From the NCBI GenBank assembly GCA_016946835.1, contig JACVTC010000066.1, positions 643,501 to 707,500 on the forward strand: a DNA stretch of 64,000 nt, given 5' to 3'. Both the position numbers and the translations under genes were made by a program. The notes under the pieces were generated by a model. It searched no databases. It saw only the letters and a program-made list of their open reading frames with translations, and was not told the DNA's origin. Below are positions 56,501 through 64,000 of the stretch, piece by piece. Positions within the stretch are counted from its first letter, which is position 1. Each line of letters opens with the position of its first letter. The stretch comes from Neocallimastix lanati (nom. inval.). Lineage: Eukaryota > Neocallimastigomycota > Neocallimastigomycetes > Neocallimastigales > Neocallimastigaceae.

Positions 56501-58002
56501 TTAAAATAATTAAAAATATAATAAAATAAATATCAATATAAAATAATATAAAAATAATAAAATTTTACGAAAACAGTTCTAAAGGGCGCAAACATAGTAA
56601 CACCAAAGTGGGTATTTAGATACAAATACAATTCCGATAATACTATAAATAAAAGGAAAGCAAGATTAGTCGCAAGAGGTTTTACCCAAAAGGAAGGTGT
56701 TGACTATAACGAAACGTATTCACCTACGTTAAAACAGGATTCTCTTAAAATTGTAACATCATTAGTAGTCATATATGGCTTTAATATTTACCAAATTGAT
56801 ATAAAAGCGGAGTATTTATATGCTGACTTAGATGAAGAAGTTTACATGGAGGTTCCTGAAGGTGCAAACGGATATAAAGAAGGTTTTTGGAGACTCATAA
56901 AAGCTTTATGTGGATTAAAGCAGTCAGGCCGCCTCTAGAATAATAAAATAAATAAAGAATTAATAAATATTGGTCTCATAAGGTTAAAGAGTGAGCCATG
57001 TATGTATGTAAAATTTAATAAAAATAATGAAATAATATGTTTATTAACTGTTTATATTGATGATATACTCATAACTGGTAAAGAAAATGAAGTAAATTTA
57101 ACTAAACGATTACTAAAACAAAAATTTAATATAACTGACATTGGTCCAGTTGATACAATCATTGGTATAAAATCGAAAAAACAACGAATGGATACATATT
57201 ACATCAACAGAGGTATCTAGAAGATTTATTAAGTAAATTTAATATTAATAATTATAAACCATCTCAAAACATGATTCCAGATGAATATCCATAATTAAAA
57301 GTAAAAAATTTAATGTTACAAAGTTTAAACAAGCTATTGGAAGTTTATTATATTTAGGAATATGTACACGCCCTTATATATTATTTGCAGTAAACAAAGC
57401 TTCGCATAAATCTGATAAATTCACTCATGAAGATTGGGACAACTTATTAAAGGTATTTAGATATCTAAAAGCAAATAAAAATTATGGTTTGAAATTTACG
57501 AAGAATACAACATTAAATGTTTACGTAGATACAGACTATGGAGGAGATAAGGAAACAAGAAGATCTACTACTGGTTTTCTTGTAATGTGGGAAATACGCC
57601 CACTTCCTGGTATTCAAAGTTACAACATTGTGTGGCGGTTTCTACTGCTGAAAGCGAATACTATGGAATTGATGAGTGTGCAAAGTGCTGTTTATGGTAT
57701 GAAAACATTTTTACTGTGTTAAAATTAAAATATAATTGTATTACCATAAATGTAGATAATAAAGCTGCTATCCACATTAGTGAGAATGAGACTGTGAACC
57801 CAAAGTCAAGGCATATCGATGAAAGATACCACCACATAAGAGAACTTATACAATTAAATAAATTCAAATTAAAATACATCAAATCAAATGAAAATCTAGC
57901 CGACGGTTTCACAAAATATTTGAATACTACTATGATAAATAAATTTAAAAATTCTATCATGTATAAATTTTAAGTTAAATTCAGTAATTAATTTATAAAA
58001 CA

Positions 58003-58018
58003 AAACTTTAGAAGGAGT
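58003..58018 (+). promoter_or_regulatory. Polypurine tract of copia I
   Basis: AAAACTTTAGAAGGAG before the LTR start TGTTGAAAATAAAGTTT. Confidence 0.78.
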
Positions 58019-58233
58019 GTTGAAAATAAAGTTTATTATATTAAATTAATTACTTTGAAATAAAACTGTTATGTATTAAAAGTGAGGCTTATAAATATTG
58101 TAGTAAATATTACAAACATAATATATTATTTTAAATTTTGTAAATTCATGTAATATAAATAAATGAAGTATTTTAAATAAAAATAATAAATAAAGTTAAA
58201 GTGATTACGATTACATTCACTTTTCAAAATATA
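58019..58233 (+). repeat. 3' LTR of copia I
   Basis: Starts TGTTGAAAATAAAGTTTATT, parallel to the LTRs of B and C, with the internal TTGAGGCTTATATATATT-like block (here GTGAGGCTTATAAATATT). The end, near 58233, is approximate. Confidence 0.75.
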
Positions 58234-58319
58234 TTCTTATTATTATATTTAGATTTACAGAGTTATTAAATATTTCCTTTAATAATAATTATTAATATTT
58301 ATATTCATTAAATATTTCC

Positions 58320-58515
58320 TTAAATAATAATTTTTAATATTTATATTCATTTAATAGTTTATTTTAATCACAAGAACAACTAATTAAATAGTTAATTATA
58401 ACTAAATAACATAAAAATAAAACATTTCTTTGAATTAAGAGAAGTGTTGTGTTGTGTAATATAAAGTTTGTTTGTAATTAAAAGTATAAGAAAGCTATTA
58501 GATAGTTTTTAAATG
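58320..58515 (+). repeat. Dispersed repeat Z, copy 2
   Basis: Direct copy of 54690-54895. Followed by GATAGTGCATTTCGGACTCGCA at 58518, which resembles the left end of the gypsy L LTR (AGTGTATTTCGGACCCACA at 60557). Confidence 0.72.
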
Positions 58516-58844
58516 GGGATAGTGCATTTCGGACTCGCACGTAGTTAGTTATAAACCACTTATTTTTAAGATGGCATATTATATATATATTTTTTTATAT
58601 AAATAAATAAATAAATAATAAATAAATAAATATTTAATAATTAATTATAATCTTTATAATTAATTTTATCATTTTCATAATATCAGAATCAAAATATATT
58701 ATCAGAAATATTTTAAAATAAATTCATGAGGGATTAATACAATTTAATAATATCATAATTCATTGTAAAAAAATAAAAATAAAAATAAAATTATATACAT
58801 ATATAATTTTATATAAATATTCAAAGTGCCCTATTTGTAGTTAT
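58516..58844. other. A/T-rich spacer with an LTR-end-like motif
   Basis: TGCATTTCGGACTCGCACG at 58523 matches the terminus of the gypsy L LTR. The rest is A/T microsatellite including (AAAT)n at about 58600-58635. Confidence 0.4.
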
Positions 58845-59466
58845 TCAAAACTTAAAAATAAACCTTTCAAATCGTCATATAGCAAAGCAAAAAAATATAT
58901 TTCAACTCATACACATGGATCTTATAGGTCCAATCCAAAATTCTCTCTACGACAAAAAAATATATTTTAACCATTTTGGATGACCATTCAAGATTTGAAT
59001 GGACTCTATTTATGAAGAGTAAATCTTAAACTTTTTATCACTTCCATAATTGGTTTAATAAAATAAAAAAATCAATTTAATAAAAAGAATTCAATATATC
59101 CATACAGATAATGGCACCGAATTTAACAACAAAAATTTTAGACAATTCTGTATTAACTATGGAATACAGCATCAATTCACTGTTCCCTATCATCCACAAC
59201 AAAATGGTAGAATAGAACGATTCAACGGTACTATAAAATCAATTCTGCAAAATCAATGTTAAATGATGCAAAATTGATTTTACCATTTTGGGAAGACACC
59301 GTAGCCACTACCAAACTACATTCGTAACCGAATCCCTCATAAAGGTATAAACAATAAAATTCCATATGAACTTCTAACTAATAACAAAGTTGATTACTCA
59401 AATATATCTTCGGATGTAAAGTTTTTTAAAACATTCCAAAACCATTCTGTACCAAATTTCAAAATA
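58845..59466 (+). pseudogene. Copia integrase fossil S
   Basis: Plus-strand blocks: CPICSYSKLKNKPFKSSYSK (zinc part), THTHMDLIGPIQNSLYDKKI, IQYIHTDNGTEFNNKNFRQF, FTVPYHPQQNGRIERFNGTI, then NRIPHKGINNKIPYELLTNN and NSSPGI. Copia integrase in correct order. Old, several breaks. Confidence 0.88.
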
Positions 59467-59509
59467 ATTCCTCTCCTGGTATATCCCAAGAATATACCAG
59501 GAGAGGAAT
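59467..59509. repeat. Perfect 18-bp foldback in copia integrase fossil S
   Basis: ATTCCTCTCCTGGTATAT, 7-nt spacer, then its exact reverse complement. The left arm is the copia SSPGI(F) coding block and the right arm is its inverted copy, where the element stops. Confidence 0.95.
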
Positions 59510-59989
59510 AAAAAATAAAGTTAAAGTTCACAATAATTGCAGCTATAGAAAAGAAGAAAAATAAAATAAATAAAAATAAAATAAAATAAAAAAAAAAATT
59601 AACTTTAAAATGAATTTTATGTGGAAGTTCATTGATTAAATTTAATTATCATTGATTTTCACTAATTAACTTTAGGAAATAATTGAATTTTATATTGATA
59701 TAAAAAATTTAAATATTATATAGGTATGATAGATATTATCAATTTAATTTTGATTGAATATGTTTTAAACATCGAATTATTAATAAATTATTTTATTAAT
59801 AATTACATAAAAATAAATCAATAAATCATTTGTAAATTCGTGACATAAATAAAACGTGATTGAAAATAACATGATAAAATTAAAATTATGTAAAGACATA
59901 AAATTATGCAAGAGCATAAAAATTAATATAAACATAAAAATTATTACATAAATTTTATGTTAAAATTGAAATAATTTATAAATTTCTTT
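59510..59989. other. A/T-rich spacer
   Basis: No gene. The part 59777-59825 is repeated at 60507-60555 (AAATTATTTTATTAATAATTA). Confidence 0.45.
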
Positions 59990-60480
59990 TTATTATTTCT
60001 ATATTATTTTATATTGATATTTATTTTATTATATTTTTAATTATTTTTAATAATTATTATTTTATATTAATATTTTATATTTTATTAATAATAATAAATT
60101 TCCAATATTATTATTATTTTATGAATATTTTATTTTAATATTTTATATTTTTATTTTATACTTTATATTAAATACTTTAAATACTTAATAGTTATTCTAA
60201 AAGACTTAATTAATTAAATAGTTTATTATGAATTACAAATATAAAACCAAGAATAATTCTTAATAATCATTCTTTGCACAGTTTTATGCCAAATTTATTT
60301 TAATAATTCTTTTATATTTTCGAGATAATAATTAAATTCATGCATTAATTAATTTTATAATTATTTTTAAATAATAAATATATAATAATTTATAATTAAA
60401 TAACAACTTAAATAAAACTTCTCCGAACAAGAGAACTTGAACCTAGGCGTACTTTATCACTAATAAAAATTAAATTTTGA
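59990..60480 (-). repeat. Long inverted repeat, right arm
   Basis: Inverse partner of 56090-56500. On the minus strand includes CGCCTAGGTTCAAGTTCTC, which has a tRNA B-box-like GGTTCAA core. Confidence 0.72.
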
Positions 60481-60558
60481 TATAAAACTCAAATAAAAGC
60501 TTTATTGTTAATAAATTATTTTATTAATAATTATATAAAAATAAATTAATAAATATAG

Positions 60559-60764
60559 TGTATTTCGGACCCACAGAAATGAATATAGAAATACATACAA
60601 AATAAATACAAAATAAATTTAGTAAAATTTAATACATAATTTAATAAAATTTGCTACATTATTAATAATTAATTATTTATAAAATTAAGTAAACTTAATA
60701 ATTATTTTATAATTATTAAGGATTAAGGAATATAGACTTATAACAATAAGTCTAATTTCTTACA
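60559..60764 (-). repeat. 3' LTR of gypsy L
   Basis: 206 bp. On the minus strand starts TGTAAGAAATTAGACTTATT with an immediate hairpin (AGACTTATTGTTATAAGTCT) and ends GTCCGAAATACA. Confidence 0.75.
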
Positions 60765-60778
60765 TTGCCGCTTCTAAT
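60765..60778 (-). promoter_or_regulatory. Polypurine tract of gypsy L
   Basis: On the minus strand ATTAGAAGCGGCAA lies directly before the LTR. Confidence 0.6.
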
Positions 60779-60784
60779 GATCAT

Positions 60785-61820
60785 TTAGTTCAGGTTTCCT
60801 TTTGGTGTATGGCTCCAGTTGTGAGATATGAAATACCGGGTGTAAGTGAAGATTTTCTGGTAGTTCTAACCGGTAGTTCATTCTTTCCCGCACTTCAATG
60901 ATCTTGAACGGACCTAAATATTGATTTGATAGTTTTTTAGCGAGTTCGTTGGTAAAATAGTAACGCTTTAGCCAAACAAGGTCACCAACTTTGAAGGAAG
61001 GGCCGAAAGCTTTTCTAGAATCAGAATATTTTTTGAAGTCTTCTTTTGCTTTAGTAAGAGAACTCTAAATGCATCGAAATGAGCGGACCAATCCCTAGTC
61101 AAGACCGAAGCGTTATCTTTAAGCAAAACTGGAGGAGCGTCAATATTACAATCCGGGTTAAATCCATAGTTAGCGCGAAAAGGGGACATTCCAATTGATT
61201 TGTGTAGAGAATTATTATATGCCATCTCGCATAAGGGAAGGTAAAAGTTCCATTCGCTCTGAGCAGTAGAACATTAACAACGAAGATATTGCTCAATTAT
61301 AGAATTAGCCCGTTCCACTTGATCATTGGATTGTTGATGGTGGGCAGTAGCGAGTCTAGGTTTTGTATTCAAGGCGGAGCAGAGTGAAGTCCAGAACTCG
61401 GATGAAAAATGGGAGCCATGTTCGGAAATAATTATTCTTGGAAAACCGTGATACCTAAAAATATTAAATAGAAGCATTTTGGCAGTTAGATCGGCAGGTG
61501 GAACATCAGAGCAAGGCACTAAGTGAATTATCTTGGTAAGATGATCGGCAACAACCATGATGCACGTACAATTTTGTGAACTTGGGGGAGAAACTATAAA
61601 ATCGACACCGATGATTTCCCACGGCTTGTTGGGAACTGGAAGTGGATGACTCTTTCCATATGGTTTATGGCGGCGTATTTTGTTTCTTCCACAGATTGTA
61701 CAAGAGCTGACGTAGTTTTGAACGTCCTTGATCATATTAGGCCACCAATAAAACCGCTTAAGTTTTTCCAGTGTTTTATCTACACCTTGGTGACCATTTG
61801 TTGGGGGTATCATGGAATGA
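60785..61820 (-). pseudogene. Gypsy L integrase
   Basis: H2C2 zinc region GHQGVDKTLEKLKRFYWWPN with CTICGRNK; catalytic core with PWEIIGVDFIV, MVVADHLTKIIHLVPCSDVP, GSHFSSEFWTSLCSALNTK and HHQQSNDQVERANSIIEQYL; then the WNFYLPLCEMAYNNSLHKSI-type block with SPFRANYGFNP; and a C-terminal GPY/F-type part LGPFKIIEVRERMNYRLELP followed by HPVFHISQLEPY, as in chromovirus-like gypsy elements. No chromodomain recognised. Fossil. Confidence 0.9.
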
Positions 61821-62470
61821 TTTGAGTACCTTACCTCTGAAGGTGGATGGAACGATTATTCTTTTTTGGAAATGGAGAACACCTTTAATGACGCTGAAAA
61901 GAGAACTTTTAACTGATCCATTATTATCTGAAATATTCTGAAGTATTCCTTTACAATAGCTATCCTCATTTTGAGCCTTAATTAAGGAGTTTAAGTTATC
62001 ATTTGTAGTACAGCAGAAGATGTCTTCATTAAGAATAGAGTTAACTGTAGTATTATTTCTTCCTTTTGGTATGTAATCTGGTCTTCTTGACAGTGAGTCG
62101 GGTTTACCACTTTTATTACCAGCTCTGTATGAAATTCTGAAAGTAAACTTCGATAAAAATAAACTCCATCTGATTTGGCGTTGGTTAAGGTTTTGAGGTT
62201 TCTTGAAATAAAGGAGGTTTTTATGATCAGTTATGACTTGTACAGGGAATTTAGCACCTTCTAAATGGTGCCTCCAGACATCGAAAGCTACGATAATTGC
62301 GAGAAGCTCTTTATCATAAATTGTGTAGTTTGCTTCTGCAGTAGTGTGTGATCTGGAGTAGAATGCGATTGTGTTTTTGTTATGGAAAATAAATTTATTT
62401 CCTTTTGAGGATGAAAAGTGAGAAAGACAATGATCCTCAAGGAAATATATTTTATTCGTTCTGAAATTGA
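61821..62470 (-). pseudogene. Gypsy L RNase H region
   Basis: Minus-strand RNase H_like blocks: IAFYSRSHTTAEANYTIYDK, ELLAIIVAFDVWRHHLEGAK, VITDHKNLLYFKKPQNLNQR, RWSLFLSKFTFRISYRAGN, KPDSLSRRPDYIPK, followed by the spacer to the integrase. Fossil. Confidence 0.9.
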
Positions 62471-62471
62471 T

Positions 62472-62800
62472 TTATTGTTGGTGAAGATTTAGCCAATCTC
62501 TTCCTAATATTAAGGCTATTCCATTTAACTGTAGATTTGCAATAAAAAATTCGTAGAGTTCCTTATGATCCATGAATATTAATTCTAGTTTTTTAGTTGT
62601 TTGTTTAACTATCATTCCTTTTTGGTTGGGAAGTTGTATACTCATAGGTGTAGGGAGGTTTACTTTTGGAATTCTATGAGCCTGAACGAAATCTTTACAA
62701 AGATAACTCCTTGCAGATCCTGAGTCAATTAAAGCATTAAGTTTAATCTTTTTCCCGTTTACAATTATGAGGAAAGTGGTCGTCATAGAGTTATTTGAAC
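62472..62800 (-). pseudogene. Gypsy L protease
   Basis: KIKLNALIDSGSARSYLCKD (D-S-G active site) and the second conserved strand NGIALILGRDWLN, spaced as in gypsy retropepsins, with QLPNQKGMIVKQTTKKLELI between. Fossil part that looks well preserved. Confidence 0.9.
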
Positions 62801-63564
62801 TTGGAGTATAGTTTGCTGACAATAATTCTTCTTTGCTGTGATGTTTATTAAATTTATTCTTATGATTATTTTTTAATGAAGACTTGTTAAGTTCATACTG
62901 CTTCCTTCTAAACGTTTTCGAAATAGTATTTTTCTTTTGTTCTTTAATTTTCAATTCTTGTTCTATGAAACACTTCTTGTCGTTTTCAATAATGATATTG
63001 GTAGCCTCAAATAAATTTTTAGGTTTCTCCAACTTGTCAAATTTTTTACGCACCTCTTCTACTAAGCCTCTTCTTATCAGGTCAATGTTCACTTCATCTG
63101 GCCACCCGATACGATTTGCCGGTCTTCTAGATTCAATAGTAAAAAATGCCGCTTAACCCAAATGTGAACTTGTTTAAGATTAATTAATTTTTCAATGAGA
63201 ACGTATTTCTGTTCTCTTGTATCTCCAAAGTTGTCCACTAACATTTATTTAAAGTCTTCATAAGTTAGAGTTCTAAGTGTACCGTCAGCCTTCAGAGAAA
63301 GTGACCATTTCTTTGGTGGTCCACTAAGTTTACTAATTACAAAATTTTCTTTAAACTCATCGGATGGGAAGGAACTAGGATGCTCGATAAAGAATATCTC
63401 GCATTGTTCTAATACTTCGCACAAGTCAAGTTTAGCATTTGAAATTATATTGTTTGATAAAATACCATCCGGGGAGAAGAAGCTGGAATATATTCTGTGA
63501 GAGCGTTTATAAGCCTTGCCGAGTCAACTTCATTGGGATGCGTTTTTTCTTTATTGGATTCCAT
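62801..63564 (-). pseudogene. Gypsy L gag
   Basis: From MESNKEKTHPNEVDSARLIN, the capsid-type part LCEVLEQCEIFFIEHPSSFP and FVISKLSGPPKKWSLSL follows the Ty3/gypsy gag pattern, then the YEDFK and TREQKYVLIEKLINLKQ blocks and a basic Lys-rich C-terminus up to about 62850. I see no zinc knuckle. Fossil. Confidence 0.85.
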
Positions 63565-64000
63565 ATTCTTTGAAATTGTTTAAAATATTATTGTTATATT
63601 ATATGAAAGTAAAAATAATTAAAGTAGATATAAAATATATAAAAATTTTTTTTTTTTATTTATCTATTTATATATTATTCATTTGATATATTGGAATTAT
63701 TATTTATTATTTATTAATTATTATTTATTATTTACTCCTTATTATTATTATTATTCAATATATTATTTTATATTGTTTATATATTCTATTGAATTTTTTT
63801 TTTTTTCTATATTATCTATAAATTAAATCTAATAGGATCTAAAAATTTTTTTTTTATATATATTATTTTATCTATAAATATATTATGTCTATTGAAATTT
63901 TTTTTTTATTAAAAAAATTTTTTTTGTAATAATATTTTATACTATTAATATATTATGTCTATTAAAAATTTTTTTTTTTTTAAAATATACTATTAATTTT
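63565..64000. other. A/T-rich region upstream of gypsy L gag
   Basis: Poly-T/poly-A rich leader, with about five repeats of a TATATTATnT...CTATTnAAATTTTTTTT-type unit spaced about 60-100 bp (63775-64000). The 5' LTR must lie beyond the window or be unrecognisable. Confidence 0.45.

Larger units (their letters stand above)
56555..58233 (+). pseudogene. Copia fossil I: RT, RNase H, polypurine tract and 3' LTR
   Basis: Plus-strand 3' part of a copia element close to B and C: NIVTPKWVFRYKYNSDNTIN, ARLVARGFTQKEGVDYNETY, FNIYQIDIKAEYLYADLDEE, CLLTVYIDDILITGKENEV, ITDIGPVDTIIGIK, then RNase H YVDTDYGGDKETRRSTTGF, NTPTSWYSKLQHCVAVSTAE, NVDNKAAIHISENETVNPKS, NLADGFTKYL. It starts abruptly at 56555 without gag or integrase. 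Some breaks, intermediate age. Confidence 0.9.
60559..63564 (-). mobile_element. Ty3/gypsy element L
   Basis: Minus-strand gypsy element: gag from ATG 63562-63564, zinc/linker and protease to 62472, RNase H about 61990-62470, integrase 60968-61813 with its C-terminal part to about 60785, polypurine tract, and a 206-bp LTR. The 5' LTR is not seen before the window edge. Its sequence is better preserved and less A/T-rich than the other gypsy fossils, so it is younger. It is nevertheless broken in a few places. It differs in lineage from G, F and K. Confidence 0.85.

Noticed and set aside
57661-57960. 99-codon minus-strand frame
   Set aside because: Opposite strand of copia I RNase H coding.

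Overview
The window is extremely A+T-rich (well over 80% by eye), with long A/T-only tracts and Asn/Lys/Leu-rich coding. I can place no intact host gene, rRNA, tRNA or CRISPR array with confidence. It is a layered graveyard of LTR retrotransposons of the Ty1/copia and Ty3/gypsy families. The composition, poly-Asn protein linkers and gypsy types fit an A+T-rich fungus or fungal relative (anaerobic gut fungus or microsporidium would both fit). This cannot be settled from the sequence alone.

Layout. 1-2.1 kb: 5' end of a minus-strand gypsy element with four hairpin repeats in its leader and an LTR-like block. 3.4-10.5 kb: copia element A (3923-10330, minus, target duplication ATATG), apparently inserted in the LTR of an older copia element M, and itself hit twice by solo LTRs of a family I call X. 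11.2-17.0 kb: copia element B (minus, target duplication ATAAT), followed by a four-copy tandem repeat that carries the element's own terminus. 17.9-23.2 kb: remains of plus-strand gypsy elements, chiefly G. 23.9-30.9 kb: a three-level nest, in which X1 is split by copia C (plus, target duplication TATTT) and the 5' LTR of C is split by solo LTR Y (target duplication ATTAA). 30.9-32.7 kb: two more X copies. 33.1-43.5 kb: strongly decayed copia and gypsy pieces, including gypsy F with a 950-bp LTR whose promoter region is triplicated. 43.5-51.2 kb: decayed coding-like DNA of unknown origin with one isolated G+C-balanced island near 45.4 kb. 51.2-54.4 kb: two gypsy fossils facing each other. 56.1-60.5 kb: copia fossils between long inverted repeats. 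60.6-64 kb: minus-strand gypsy L.

The main points are these. (1) All five X copies sit with the same end exactly 10 bp from a CACGTG hexamer. Four of the five have a 4-bp target duplication (one imperfect), and two X copies flank one hexamer symmetrically. In two cases the hexamer lies inside copia coding sequence, so it was in the target before insertion. This looks like targeted integration guided by an E-box-type binding site. (2) All copia elements with a visible primer site carry GATTAAGAGTCTCA (one copy lacks the first base) beside the LTR. It is complementary to the anticodon arm of a tRNA-Lys(CUU), which implies priming by a tRNA half-molecule rather than a 3' tRNA end. (3) The copia polyproteins share a long Asn-rich linker between integrase and reverse transcriptase.

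All retroelements here are treated as fossils. A, B and C are recent by LTR similarity (hand counts of about 98-99% for A and C) but broken in several places. The others are older.
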